The notes: generated by a model not told the origin, from the letters alone. 64,000 nucleotides of DNA from Saprospiraceae bacterium (GCA_019638455.1 JAHBTU010000002.1:344501-408500), one strand, 5' to 3'; shown: positions 9,194 through 19,012, counted from the stretch's first letter. Made by a program: numbers and translations.

Positions 9194-10051
9194 TTAAAAA
9201 ATCTCGATGTAGAAGACCAGCTCCGAGTTGGCAGGTATCGCACCACCACCAGCCTCTTGGTCGCCATAGCCCAAAGCGGGCGGGACGAACAGATAGGCGC
9301 GTGCCCCGTGGTGAAGCTGCATCACACCCTCGTCGAATCCCGCAATCATCTGGCCCACGCCAGCGGCAAACTGAAGCGTCTGGCGGCGTATGTATGAGTT
9401 GTCGAAAGAGGAACCGTCGAGGAGGCAACCATAATAGTGTAGCTGCACGGGTTCTCCCTCTTGAATGGCAGCTCCCTGCCCAGCCTCTTCGACCAACATC
9501 TTAAGGCCAGAAGGGCGAGCGACGATTTCGGCGTTGAGCAGCCCCGCATTGTAGGCTTTCACTTTTGCCTTCACTCTTTGGCCGATTTGTTCCACGGCTA
9601 CCTCGAGGGCTTTGGCTGCGGCCGCTTTCTGGTCGAGCGTCACGATTTCGAGCAGCACCAGCTCGAAGCGAATTTCCTTGGCATCTTTTTGCGATAAGGG
9701 CAGGTATCGGCGCATATTTTCATCCACGTCCTGAAAAATGGTCAGGCTGTCGCCGATGCTCATAAGAAGGGCGGCATCATAAAGCGGGGGATAGTGCGTC
9801 AGTGTTTCATTTTCGGGAGCAATGTCGAAGCGGTAAGAGCCGCTACCGTTCTTTCGGGAAGAGCTCAGCTGGACATCACCTGCATATATGTCCACATGGG
9901 CCATGATGGATTCTCCTTTTTGGGGTTTCGCCCCTCCTTTTTTTATGTGATGCACATAGCGATAACCGTGTTCGGTGATGGTTTGGGCCGGAAGCGAAAA
10001 GCACAAACCGAATACGGAGAGCAAGAGGAAGGCACTAGATTTCAATGTCAT
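9194..10051 (-). CDS. FKBP-type peptidyl-prolyl cis-trans isomerase, exported
   Basis: 285 residues from ATG 10051, chosen because it begins a signal peptide (MTLKSSAFLLLSVFGLCFSLPAQ); an upstream extension would bury it. Residues about 25-175 are a family-specific N-terminal domain that itself resembles a degenerate FKBP fold (GESIMAHVDIYAGD, then MSIGDSLTIF). Residues about 185-285 are the catalytic FKBP domain: GEPVQLHYYGCLLDGSSFDNSY, GVGQMIAGFDEGVMQLHHGA, and FVPPALGYGDQEAGG with the usual Pro/Leu/Tyr pocket. It should assist folding of exported proteins in the periplasm. Confidence 0.93.
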   Translation of the reverse strand: MTLKSSAFLLLSVFGLCFSLPAQTITEHGYRYVHHIKKGGAKPQKGESIMAHVDIYAGDVQLSSSRKNGSGSYRFDIAPENETLTHYPPLYDAALLMSIGDSLTIFQDVDENMRRYLPLSQKDAKEIRFELVLLEIVTLDQKAAAAKALEVAVEQIGQRVKAKVKAYNAGLLNAEIVARPSGLKMLVEEAGQGAAIQEGEPVQLHYYGCLLDGSSFDNSYIRRQTLQFAAGVGQMIAGFDEGVMQLHHGARAYLFVPPALGYGDQEAGGGAIPANSELVFYIEIF

Positions 10052-10107
10052 GTGTGAGCGTTTTTTACTAAAAATGTGGGAAATTAAAACGGAGTGGTTG
10101 GATGGCA

Positions 10108-10115
10108 CAAAGTTA
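10108..10115 (-). promoter_or_regulatory. Putative -7 box of the FKBP gene
   Basis: On the minus strand the sequence is TAACTTTG, matching TAnnTTTG, 57 bp before the FKBP start. No TTG at the expected -33 spacing. Confidence 0.35.
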
Positions 10116-10184
10116 GGGTTTTTCAAAATCCTTGATTTGGCAGCAACATCTTGGCTGCGTTCGCGGTCATTTTTCAAACGAACG

Positions 10185-10319
10185 ATGCCACGAAGGAACT
10201 ATGTTTGCTTCATAGTCGTTTCTGCCGGACTTCTGGTCTTTTCCACCTTCCTGAATACTGTGGTGGATGTGCCGTTGAGTCTTAGTGCCAGTTCCCCAAA
10301 CGTAGATAGTTCACTTTGA
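10185..10319 (+). CDS. Possible 44-residue single-span membrane peptide
   Basis: A short frame from ATG 10185 encodes a basic start (MPRRNY), a hydrophobic segment of about 18 residues and a polar tail. It lies in the 380-bp gap between the divergent FKBP and MATE genes. Nothing else supports it; it may be chance. The rest of this gap holds only the two -7-like boxes. Confidence 0.2.
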   Translation: MPRRNYVCFIVVSAGLLVFSTFLNTVVDVPLSLSASSPNVDSSL

Positions 10320-10397
10320 ATCACCGATGAGCGGAGCTAATACTGGTTTTGTCTCACTGGTTTTAAATTTACTCAAAACATTTTGTTGCATAAGCCC

Positions 10398-10405
10398 TAC
10401 CTTTG
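10398..10405 (+). promoter_or_regulatory. Putative -7 box of the MATE gene
   Basis: TACCTTTG matches the TAnnTTTG consensus and lies 26 bp before the ATG at 10432. No matching -33 TTG. Confidence 0.4.
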
Positions 10406-10431
10406 TGCGGCATTTTGCTCCCTGCAATGTT

Positions 10432-11847
10432 ATGTCTGAAACAAAAACACTCGAAACGCGCTCGCGGCGGATTGGCCGTATCTTGAAACAGGCCATCAAT
10501 GGCGAGGAACAGGAGTTTACATCGGGGAGCATTGACCGCGCCATCGTTTTGCTTTCGATTCCGATGATTTTGGAAATGGCGATGGAGTCGCTATTTGCGG
10601 TAGTAGATGCTTTTTTTGTGGCAAAAATTGGCGTGGATGCTGTCGCCACAGTTGGTCTTACCGAGTCGGTGCTAACGCTGATTTATTCCATCGCCATCGG
10701 TCTGAGCGCTGCGGCTACGGCGATGGTGGCGAGGCGAATCGGTGAAGGCAACAGGGACGCAGCCGCGAAGGCGGGCGCACAAGTCATTTTGATTGCCTTG
10801 GTCATGTCGGTGCTCATAGCGGTGCCGGGATATATTTTCGCGGAAGACATCTTGCGTGTCATGGCACGCGACCAGAGCGTGGCGGACGTGGGCACGCAGT
10901 TTACACGCCTGATGCTGACGGCCAATCTTCCCATTCTGTTGCTTTGGATGCTCAACGGCATTTTTCGCGGCGCTGGCGATGCCGCTACTGCCATGCGGGC
11001 TTTGTGGCTCGCCAATGGGGTGAATATCCTTCTTGACCCATTATTCATCTTCGGTATTGGGCCGTTCCCCGAATTAGGCGTGTTGGGTGCCGGTGTGGCC
11101 ACCACGATTGGCCGCTCCACAGGAGTGCTTTACCAACTTTGGCATTTGTTTGAAGTAGGAAAAATTGTCAAAATCAAATGGCAGCACCTTCGTCCTCAAT
11201 TGGAGATCATAGCGCGGTTGCTCAAAATATCGGCTGGCAGCACGGGCCAATACCTCATTGCGTCGGCCAGTTGGATTTTTATGATTTACATATTGGGGCA
11301 AATCAGCAAGGAGGTGACGGCGGGCTACACCATCGCTATCCGAATCGTGATTTTTGCCTTGCTGCCCGCATGGGGTATGGCTAACGCCGCGGCGACATTA
11401 GTCGGCCAGAATCTTGGCGCGGGCCAACCCGAACGCGCCGAAAAATCGGCATGGCGAGCGGGATATTTCAACATGGTGTTTTTGGCTATTGTGGGCGCGA
11501 TTTGCCTCATCAGCGCACCGATGCTGATTCGATTGTTCACGCAAGAACCTACTGCCGTGGCGGCAGGCTCCATGGCTCTCCGTATTTTGGCTGGCGGCTA
11601 TGTGTTCTATGGTTGGGGCATGATTCTCTCTCAGGCCATCAATGGCGCGGGTGACACCCGCACGCCCACTATCCTGAACTTTATCTTTTTTTGGTTGGTG
11701 GAAACACCCCTTGCGGCTCTGCTGGCGCTCCAGCTTGGCTGGGGACAGCTGGGTGTTTATTGGGCTATCGTGATTGCCGAATCAGGCATGGCATTGGCGG
11801 CGATGTGGGTGTTCAGAAGGGGCAAATGGAAGACTGTGAAGGTGTGA
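10432..11847 (+). CDS. MATE-family efflux transporter
   Basis: 471 residues from ATG 10432, which follows a promoter-like box; an earlier in-frame ATG at 10327 lies upstream of that box and is unlikely. The protein has about twelve hydrophobic segments in two halves. Family landmarks include SIPMILEMAMESLFAVVDAF near the start, GIFRGAGDAATAMR before mid-length, and QAINGAGDTRTPTILNF in the second half. MATE exporters use Na+ or H+ gradients to expel drugs or cationic metabolites across the inner membrane. The closest described group is the NorM/DinF-like branch of Bacteroidota; the substrate cannot be told. Confidence 0.93.
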   Translation: MSETKTLETRSRRIGRILKQAINGEEQEFTSGSIDRAIVLLSIPMILEMAMESLFAVVDAFFVAKIGVDAVATVGLTESVLTLIYSIAIGLSAAATAMVARRIGEGNRDAAAKAGAQVILIALVMSVLIAVPGYIFAEDILRVMARDQSVADVGTQFTRLMLTANLPILLLWMLNGIFRGAGDAATAMRALWLANGVNILLDPLFIFGIGPFPELGVLGAGVATTIGRSTGVLYQLWHLFEVGKIVKIKWQHLRPQLEIIARLLKISAGSTGQYLIASASWIFMIYILGQISKEVTAGYTIAIRIVIFALLPAWGMANAAATLVGQNLGAGQPERAEKSAWRAGYFNMVFLAIVGAICLISAPMLIRLFTQEPTAVAAGSMALRILAGGYVFYGWGMILSQAINGAGDTRTPTILNFIFFWLVETPLAALLALQLGWGQLGVYWAIVIAESGMALAAMWVFRRGKWKTVKV

Positions 11848-11850
11848 GCG

Positions 11851-12264
11851 ATGAGCCGTTTTTTAGTTTTCAGAAAATTATTTGTCCTTTGTGGAAAAAT
11901 GGGTTGCATGCGTCTTTTTGTCTCTCTTCTTGTTTTGTTAGTGTTGGGCTGTGCCAATCAGCCAACAGAGTCACGTTTTGACAAAATAGCAAAAGCATAC
12001 TGCGAGTGTACTGGCAAATTGGCCGCCGCGAATGAGCAGGCCGCCAGTCTTGCGGCAGATACCAATGCCGTGGCGACCTTTCAGGAGCGGCTTCAACAAA
12101 TTCAGGTGGAATACGACAGCGCGAAATTATGCTCCTCAAACATCGTCGCTCAATTTGGCAAGCTCGCTCCTTCTGAACTTGACTCCGTGAAACTTGCTTT
12201 GGCGGGAAGGTGTGCTTTCATGGCCGAGCAAACCGACTTGCTCCAAGAAATGCTTGGTGAATAG
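11851..12264 (+). CDS. Small predicted lipoprotein, unknown function
   Basis: The frame starts 3 bp after the MATE stop, so the two are probably one transcript. From 11851 it gives 137 residues; internal ATGs at 11899 or 11908 give 121 or 118 residues and place a clean lipoprotein signal (MRLFVSLLVLLVLGC) at the N-terminus, which I consider the more likely translated form. The mature part is 100 residues with CECTG near its start and two more cysteines, suggesting a small helical disulfide-linked domain. No family recognised. Confidence 0.65.
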   Translation: MSRFLVFRKLFVLCGKMGCMRLFVSLLVLLVLGCANQPTESRFDKIAKAYCECTGKLAAANEQAASLAADTNAVATFQERLQQIQVEYDSAKLCSSNIVAQFGKLAPSELDSVKLALAGRCAFMAEQTDLLQEMLGE

Positions 12265-12309
12265 CAAAGTGCATCGTGACTTTTATTTTGCTACGAAGAC
12301 ATGAGAATT

Positions 12310-12414
12310 TATACCTCGCGCCGTCAAGTTCTGAACATATTTGCTGCCGCAATCTGTTCAAAATCATGGAGAACAATCATGTTCATCCTACAAATCTGAG
12401 TGAATCAAGGTATA
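12310..12414 (+). repeat. Dispersed repeat family B, copy 1
   Basis: About 105 bp beginning TATACCTCGCGCCGTCAAGT and ending GAATCAAGGTATA. It contains CAATCTGTTCAAAATCA and AACAATCATG, shared with copies at 24479, 35687, 36111 and 50828. The start and end both carry TATA. It lies just before folB. Confidence 0.85.
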
Positions 12415-12436
12415 AAATCGTCAACAAACTAATATC

Positions 12437-12982
12437 ATGGCATTAATTTCATTGGAAGGAATGAGGTTTCACGCCCGACACGGCGTGCACGATGCCGAGC
12501 AAGTGCTTGGCGGCGAGTATGTGTTGGATATCATTGTCAATTTCAACAGCGAAAAAGCAGCAAAGGACGACGATGTGGAAAAGACGATGAACTATGAGAC
12601 GATTTATCAGATATGCCGCATGGAAATGGAAACGCCGCGAAAATTGCTCGAGACGGTAGTGGCCAATATCGTGAAACGGATGAAGTTCCAGTTTTTGGAA
12701 ATGCAGGCATTGCGTGTGCGGGTCCGAAAACTCAACCCGCCGCTTGGCGGGCGGGTGGCAGAATCGTGGGTGCAGGAAGAACACGATTTCATCAGAGACT
12801 GCCCGCGTTGCAAGAAAAAATTCATCAACTATGATTCGGACGATTGTTGGAATCGCTTTCCTCACTTGCACCCTGCCACAAAGGAGACACTGGAGCGGCA
12901 GTTTGACAAAAAATGCCTTTGCGACAGTTGCCTGAAATTTTATGTGGGAGAATTAGTCGAGAACGACCTGCGAAAATTGTGA
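12437..12982 (+). CDS. folB: Dihydroneopterin aldolase fused to a C-terminal Cys-rich (CWC-like) domain
   Basis: 181 residues. Residues 1-115 are a FolB domain: SLEGMRFHARHGVHDAEQ with the likely catalytic Glu21 region, DDVEKTMNYETIY, and RVRKLNPP with Lys98. FolB converts dihydroneopterin to hydroxymethyl-dihydropterin and glycolaldehyde in folate synthesis. Normal FolB is about 120 residues and stops here. This one continues with 60 residues holding C122-P-R-C125, C137-W, and C160-L-C162-D-S-C165, which resembles the small cysteine-rich CWC family and may bind zinc. The 3' end overlaps the convergent mtaB gene by 30 bp. Confidence 0.88.
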   Translation: MALISLEGMRFHARHGVHDAEQVLGGEYVLDIIVNFNSEKAAKDDDVEKTMNYETIYQICRMEMETPRKLLETVVANIVKRMKFQFLEMQALRVRVRKLNPPLGGRVAESWVQEEHDFIRDCPRCKKKFINYDSDDCWNRFPHLHPATKETLERQFDKKCLCDSCLKFYVGELVENDLRKL

Positions 12983-14344
12983 CAAGCGAGCATCCGCTCC
13001 CGAATGTTCAAAACTCACGGCACGAGCGGCACAAGCCTCTCCTGTCGAGGTCAAATTATCCAATGACACGGGAGCAATCGTATTCACTCGCCCAACCTCT
13101 AATGGCATTTCTATTTTTATGTAGTTGTCTGTGAACCCACTCAATAGAGCGGGATTTTTGTGCTGCTCGAACAGCACTGGCCGCACGCTGCCAAAATGCT
13201 CGGCATAAAAAGCGCGGCGTTTCATTTCGGATAGCCCACGCAGGGCATGGTTGCGGCGGCGGCGTTCTTCAATAGGCACAGCGCCGGGCATCGTGGCCGC
13301 CAGCGTGTTGGCTCTTTCGGAGTAGGTGAAAACGTGGAGATATGAAATGTCGAGTTGCTGGATGAAGCGGTAAGTTTCCAAAAAGTCATCTTCCGTCTCG
13401 CCGGGAAAACCGACGATAACATCGCAGCCAATGCATGCGTGGGGCATGGTTTTTTTGATGCTGGCGACTCGTTCGGCATACAATTCACGGCGGTAACGCC
13501 TGCGCATTTCTCGAAGTTGCTTGTCGTTGCCCGACTGAAGCGGGACATGGAAGTGCGGCATGAAACGCTTGCTTTCCGCCACAAAATCAATGATTTCATT
13601 GGTCAGCAGATTAGGCTCGATGCTTGATATGCGAAAGCGGGCTACATCGTCCAACGTGTCCAATTCTTTCACGAGGTCAACAAACAGGGCCTCTTTTTTT
13701 GCGCGATGCCCCTCGATGACTTCCGTGCCATTGCCAAAGTCGCCCAAATTGACCCCTGTCAGCACGAGTTCTTTCACACCGCTGGCGGCAATTTGGCGGG
13801 CGTTGTTCATCACATTTTCGATAGTGTCTGAACGGCTGGCGCCGCGTGCCAACGGGATGGTGCAAAATGTACACTTGTAGTCACAGCCATCCTGCACTTT
13901 TAAGAATGAGCGTGTTCGGTCGCCAAAGGAAAAGGATGAGGTGAAGGTATTGATATCACGCACATCGCCCGAGCGCACCATGCCTTTGCCTTGCGCCTTG
14001 GCGAGGTTTTCCACATAGTCCAAAATTCGGAATTTTTCACCAGCGCCCAGCACCAGGTCCACACCGGGAATGTCCGCGATTTCCTGTGGTTTGAGTTGGG
14101 CATAGCAACCCGTCACCACCACGAAAGCGTGAGGGTGATGCCGAAGGGCTTGCCGCACTATCTTTTTACACTCTTTGTCGGCCTGCTCCGTCACGGAGCA
14201 GGTGTTCAACACATAGATGTCGGCACCGTCATCAAATTTGACAGGCAAATAACCATTTTCCTCGAAGAGGCGAGCCAAAGCGGAGGTCTCCGAGTAGTTT
14301 AGTTTGCAGCCTAATGTGTGAAAGGCGACGGTGCGCGGTGTCAT
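12953..14344 (-). CDS. mtaB: tRNA t6A37 methylthiotransferase MtaB
   Basis: 463 residues from ATG 14344 (MTPRTVAFHTLGCKLN); longer in-frame starts would run into non-conserved sequence. The N-terminal UPF0004 domain has the auxiliary cluster cysteines C13, C49 (NTCSVT) and C80 (TGCYAQ). The radical SAM domain has C154-x3-C158-x2-C161 in GCDYKCTFCTIP. A TRAM domain forms the C-terminus. The enzyme adds a methylthio group to t6A37 in tRNAs that read ANN codons. The LGCKLN form of the first motif points to MtaB rather than MiaB or RimO. Confidence 0.95.
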   Translation of the reverse strand: MTPRTVAFHTLGCKLNYSETSALARLFEENGYLPVKFDDGADIYVLNTCSVTEQADKECKKIVRQALRHHPHAFVVVTGCYAQLKPQEIADIPGVDLVLGAGEKFRILDYVENLAKAQGKGMVRSGDVRDINTFTSSFSFGDRTRSFLKVQDGCDYKCTFCTIPLARGASRSDTIENVMNNARQIAASGVKELVLTGVNLGDFGNGTEVIEGHRAKKEALFVDLVKELDTLDDVARFRISSIEPNLLTNEIIDFVAESKRFMPHFHVPLQSGNDKQLREMRRRYRRELYAERVASIKKTMPHACIGCDVIVGFPGETEDDFLETYRFIQQLDISYLHVFTYSERANTLAATMPGAVPIEERRRRNHALRGLSEMKRRAFYAEHFGSVRPVLFEQHKNPALLSGFTDNYIKIEMPLEVGRVNTIAPVSLDNLTSTGEACAARAVSFEHSGADARLSQFSQVVLD

Positions 14345-14577
14345 TTGAAAAAAGGATTGGTTGAGCCCAAGCAACACAAGGGGCACAAAATTACGGCGAA
14401 TTGCTTTTGCGAGCAGGTATTTACACAATGTTTGAACTTGTCCAAAACCGTTGTTTTTCAAGAAGTCTGCTACTTTTGGGGATGATTTTTGAAAGTTGGC
14501 GCGTTTATTCGTATTCGAGTCACTCGCATCGGGTAAGTCGTAGCTTCTGTCCTGTTTTCCCAAAATCATTGCTTGTC

Positions 14578-17500
14578 ATGCGCTATCTCATTCTGCTACT
14601 CAGTCTGTCCATGCCATTTTTTTCGGAGGCACAGCAAGAAAGCCCTTCTACCGAAAAACGCTGCAAGTGCCGTGCGCGAAGAGATTTTCTATTGGAAAAA
14701 AATGATTCCTGCTTTGCAATCACACGAGCCGAGGCCGACCGTTTTTTTGGTTGCAGGTGCTGGGACGAGGCGATGCTGCTCTATCGGGCGGCAAAGAGTT
14801 GCACGGATGCCAATCAGAACGCACGTTCGGAAATGAACAAGCGCATTCAGGCTTGTCGAGATTCTGCCGACTTGGAGTTGCGGAGGAGTGAGCAGGCGGC
14901 TCGTCGCCAATTTCTTCATGCCACAGCTGCCAACTTGGCTTACGACGCGCAAGCCCTACTCAAGAACTACGACCGTTCGACGGCCTACCGTTTAGCCGAT
15001 TTTGCTGAGCGCTACGTCGCGCCCGGCCCGAATCCTGAATGTTTGCAAGCCCTGCTGGACGCTTGGTATTATGTGCCGCCGCAGCAATCTGGCCAGGAGT
15101 CGAGTGTCCTCCGGGTGCCTTTCTGCTATCAATTGGACTATGATATGGGTGGCGGTGTGCAGTCGCGATTCGGGGCAAGCGGTTGGCTCTATGCGTACTC
15201 CCCGACCACGAGCACCCTTTTTTCTTGGGAATCAAAAACATGGGAACCTAAAAAGCCAATTCAAATAGAAAAGGGGTTGTCCTATTTCGACATCTCGCCC
15301 GACGAGCGCACCTTGCTGTTCTTCTCTGCCAACACGTTGCTGTTTTGGCGCGGCGTTAGGGACACTTTCAAGGTACAAATTCCCGGAATCGCCCGCTATT
15401 GCTTTAGCCCTTCGGGCGATGAGTTTTTCTTTAGCGATAGCCAGCAAGGAAAAGTTTTTTCCATCGAGTTAACTGCCACCGACATGGTGCAGCGCAATTT
15501 CAAGAATGTGCAGACCAAAGGGGATAGAGGAGAAAGAAGACCTGAGCCTCGTATGCTTTTTGCTGAACCATTTGAAGTGATAGGCATGGCTGCTTACGGC
15601 AAGCAACTTTGGCTGGCTGGGCGAGATAGCATAGTGGTGATGGAGTTATCCATGGGAAAGGAGCGCCAGTGGAAATTGGTCAGCAAGATGAGTTGGGACA
15701 ACGGCCCCCACTATTATGCGTACTATGCGGAACTGTTTCCGAAGCGACGGACGGCGCTGGTTGTGTCTGCGGATAGCCTGCACTATTACCATTTGCCCGA
15801 CGCAAAAGAAGTAATAGGCGAGGCCACCCATCTGGGAAATATCGCTGGCACGACGTTGGCCATAAAGCCTGATGGCGAATGGTTTGCATACACACGCTAT
15901 GAATCGCTGGGGGTGGCTTCGGATAGTAGCGCGATTCACTATGGGTGCTATGTACAGCCCGGAGAGGAGTTCCGTCCGTTGAGTGGCGCCATATCGCCCG
16001 ACAGCCGTTGGTTAGCAGCGGCTACCGATACGGGCACTTTGAAGATATGGGCACTGCACGACTGGCAAGGGAGCGTGGCTGCCTCCTTGCCAGATGTCTG
16101 GCGTGTTGTTTTTAGCCCCGGTGGTGACCGATTTGCCTGTCACCGCGGGGGTGTGTTGCAGGTGTTCAATACCGAGCAACCGAGCAAGCCCTTTCACACC
16201 GAACCCATTGATGGCGAGGAGGTATTGATGGATGCGATGGGAAACGACTGGGTGGCGTGGCGCGTGGATGCCGAATCAATTCATTTGAAAAACGTAAAAA
16301 CCGGTCAGCGATGGAAGTGGCCGGTGGAGTCTGACATGAACTCATTCCTGCCAGTGGCTTTTGACGACGAGGGCCGCCATGTTGCCTATTCATCCAACCC
16401 CGATACCGTGATAGTGCGGTCGTTGGCAAGTGGCGCTGTGTTGTCGAGCCAGCCTTTTAACGGTGAGGTATTGCAGATGCACTTTTTGCCTGAAAGCCGG
16501 GAGTTGCTAGTCATACAAAGTGCCACTTCCAGTTTTTACACAGAAAGTCAGACCATTGCTAAAATATGGAATCCATCCGCAAGCTCCAACAAGCCGCGTT
16601 CGGTGCGGTTGCATGGCTACAAAATTGGCTGGTCCGATGTGGCAAGAAGCGGGAAATTGATGGCTTTTTCGTCGGGCAAGGATATTCGAATTTTTCACCT
16701 CGACAATTTGCTTGATGAAAGCGCCCGCATTCGGCCTTTGGGTGAGCATATCGTTAGTTCCTTGGCATTCTATCCCGACGGTACGGCGCTCGCGGCGGGC
16801 TATGAGGATGGCACTGTGGTCGTGTGGGATTTGAACACCTACGAGGCTCGTTTTCGTTTGAAAGTGGCGGACGATTGGATTGACGAACTGAGCTTCTCCG
16901 CCGATGGCAGCCGATTGCGCCTGAAAACACTACAAGGTCAAATACTGAGCCGCGACATTGCACCCGACTTGATTCGCGCTGCTGCTCAAAATAAAAACCG
17001 TCGGATGGCGGCGTTCACTTCCGAGCAAATTCGAGAGTACGAATTGGAAAAAGCCTTGGATTACTCAGGTAATTTCCAACGCCTGGCAGAGTCGGGAGAC
17101 TTGCCACTCATTCGCTCATTTTTTGAATACTATCGCCTACAAGCACTCGGCAGCAACAACATAGACCGCGTGAAAACCTATTTTGAAAGTGCTGCCAGCC
17201 TTTTTGCAAAACTCGACGACCCCGCGGCGCAGCGGGCGCTACGGCCCGTGATGTTCGAAATATATGAGGACTACAACTGGAAACTGTTGCTGCGTGAAAA
17301 GAACGCAGAAGCCCAGCGCGTGCTGAACGACTTCAATCGCTTGTTCGACAAGCCGCTCGCAGCCACCAAAATGAGCGCCCACACCGCCCTGCTTCGCAAT
17401 GATATCAGCGCCGCCGCTCGCCAATATGCCGACTGGACAATGCTCGTGTATGAAGCGTCGGGTGCCGAACCATATCAAGCCATGGACAGCCTTGAGCAGC

Positions 17501-18972
17501 AGTTTCGCCAGTTAGCTGAGTACGATTTGCTCAGCCGCGAGCAACGAGACTGCATCTGTGGCCTTTATGCTGGCATACTAAAAATCGAAAACCTCTGCCC
17601 TCGTGTCGGCAGAGCCAACATGGTGTCGCTTGATAACGAAACCCATTTGCGGTGGCATATTTTCCAGCAACATTACACGGCCTCGCGCCTTCTCAACCAC
17701 TCAAAAAAGGCACAGTTGCTGGAGTCTGCGCTGGATGACGCTACGGCACTTAACCGACAAAACGCCACGCGCTGGCGCGGAGAATTGGAAAAAACAACCC
17801 TGTCGCTGGCAAAGGCGTACACAGATTGGGGCGTATTTGAACAAGGAAACGAATACTCGGAGCGGCTTTATCGGCAGGCCATCGGTTTGCTTGATACGTT
17901 CGGGACATTCAGGCAGCACGAACCGCAGCGGCTAAAGGCACTCTTGACGAATCGCTTGCTGTTGGGCAACCGCCTCTATGCCATAGACCGCCTGTCTGAT
18001 GCAGGGCGCCAATACCAACTGGGGCTTGAGGCGGCGCAACGGCTCATCCAGAATGCGCCAGCCGATTCTGTAATTTCCTTTCGCAATGACTATCAGGCTC
18101 CCCTGCTGACACAACTGGGCATGGTGCATCTGTTGGATAGCAACGCGACAGCCGCAAAAACATACTTCGAGCAAGCGTTTGATGCGATGACTTATGGCCT
18201 CAACTCGCTCTACCTCGGCCATGTGGCACTACTGGAAAACAACCCCACCGAGGCGCTCGAAAAATATAAGGGCATTTACAACGAGGCACAATTGGGACAG
18301 GCGTTGTTCGATATTAGCCGCATGGCGGGGCGAATGTCGAAGCGCATTCGTTTGGAAGCGTTCGCAACACAATTGCGCGACACGATTTTGAAACAGTACC
18401 CAGAAATGTCGAAGGCAGCTGCCGACTATTGGCTGGCCGAAAATCAGGTCGCGTATCATTTTGCGAATCACCGTTGGGACAAAACACTTCTTTGGAACGA
18501 AAAAAGCCTTGCCGCATTGGAGCTTCTCGCAGACGGTCAGGATGCTGCCTATCAGTGGAAAACCAACAAACTCAACGCATTGCTTTCGCGTTCCTACTAT
18601 TTTTTGTATCAAAGCAATCAAAACCCCGAATCCTTCGAAAAATCCCTTGAATGCGCCCGACAAGCTGAAGAATACGCCGAAAAAGAATACCCGTCCTATC
18701 CATATCGAAGTTGGTTGAAGACGAATGTGGCGCACGCCCTATCCTTGCGCAACCACCCTGGCGATAGAACGCAGGCCATTTCGATATACCAAGATTTTTT
18801 GAAAAAAACGAGCTACGACTATGACCATTGGGAGCTGCTCCAGAAAGATTTTCGAGATATGCACCGCAACGGCCTGCGCTGGGAAGATTTGAAAGGATTG
18901 ATTCTCCGCATCAAACCAGCGGACGTGGAGCTCACCGAAAAAGAGTGGCGGGAAATGGAAATACAGTATTGA
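14578..18972 (+). CDS. Very large secreted WD40 / TPR repeat protein, unknown role
   Basis: 1464 residues from ATG 14578, which starts a signal peptide (MRYLILLLSLSMPFFSEAQ). A Cys-rich segment follows (KRCKCRARRDF, later FGCRCWDEA), with a short TPR-like region at about 50-115. Residues about 160-800 form two WD40-type propellers; typical blades are GAISPDSRWLAAATDTGTLK and SLAFYPDGTALAAGYEDG with VVWDL. Residues about 830-1464 are helical repeats of TPR type (YSERLYRQAIGLLDTF, AKTYFEQAFDAMTYGLNSLY, EEYAEKEYPSYP). No membrane span, enzyme motif or T9SS tail is visible. It resembles Bacteroidota WD40 proteins thought to act as periplasmic scaffolds. It stands alone, without caspase or STAND domains. 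Confidence 0.85.
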   Translation: MRYLILLLSLSMPFFSEAQQESPSTEKRCKCRARRDFLLEKNDSCFAITRAEADRFFGCRCWDEAMLLYRAAKSCTDANQNARSEMNKRIQACRDSADLELRRSEQAARRQFLHATAANLAYDAQALLKNYDRSTAYRLADFAERYVAPGPNPECLQALLDAWYYVPPQQSGQESSVLRVPFCYQLDYDMGGGVQSRFGASGWLYAYSPTTSTLFSWESKTWEPKKPIQIEKGLSYFDISPDERTLLFFSANTLLFWRGVRDTFKVQIPGIARYCFSPSGDEFFFSDSQQGKVFSIELTATDMVQRNFKNVQTKGDRGERRPEPRMLFAEPFEVIGMAAYGKQLWLAGRDSIVVMELSMGKERQWKLVSKMSWDNGPHYYAYYAELFPKRRTALVVSADSLHYYHLPDAKEVIGEATHLGNIAGTTLAIKPDGEWFAYTRYESLGVASDSSAIHYGCYVQPGEEFRPLSGAISPDSRWLAAATDTGTLKIWALHDWQGSVAASLPDVWRVVFSPGGDRFACHRGGVLQVFNTEQPSKPFHTEPIDGEEVLMDAMGNDWVAWRVDAESIHLKNVKTGQRWKWPVESDMNSFLPVAFDDEGRHVAYSSNPDTVIVRSLASGAVLSSQPFNGEVLQMHFLPESRELLVIQSATSSFYTESQTIAKIWNPSASSNKPRSVRLHGYKIGWSDVARSGKLMAFSSGKDIRIFHLDNLLDESARIRPLGEHIVSSLAFYPDGTALAAGYEDGTVVVWDLNTYEARFRLKVADDWIDELSFSADGSRLRLKTLQGQILSRDIAPDLIRAAAQNKNRRMAAFTSEQIREYELEKALDYSGNFQRLAESGDLPLIRSFFEYYRLQALGSNNIDRVKTYFESAASLFAKLDDPAAQRALRPVMFEIYEDYNWKLLLREKNAEAQRVLNDFNRLFDKPLAATKMSAHTALLRNDISAAARQYADWTMLVYEASGAEPYQAMDSLEQQFRQLAEYDLLSREQRDCICGLYAGILKIENLCPRVGRANMVSLDNETHLRWHIFQQHYTASRLLNHSKKAQLLESALDDATALNRQNATRWRGELEKTTLSLAKAYTDWGVFEQGNEYSERLYRQAIGLLDTFGTFRQHEPQRLKALLTNRLLLGNRLYAIDRLSDAGRQYQLGLEAAQRLIQNAPADSVISFRNDYQAPLLTQLGMVHLLDSNATAAKTYFEQAFDAMTYGLNSLYLGHVALLENNPTEALEKYKGIYNEAQLGQALFDISRMAGRMSKRIRLEAFATQLRDTILKQYPEMSKAAADYWLAENQVAYHFANHRWDKTLLWNEKSLAALELLADGQDAAYQWKTNKLNALLSRSYYFLYQSNQNPESFEKSLECARQAEEYAEKEYPSYPYRSWLKTNVAHALSLRNHPGDRTQAISIYQDFLKKTSYDYDHWELLQKDFRDMHRNGLRWEDLKGLILRIKPADVELTEKEWREMEIQY

Positions 18973-19012
18973 ATGAGCGAAAACAACATCGAAAACGAAC
19001 TTCGCAAACGAT

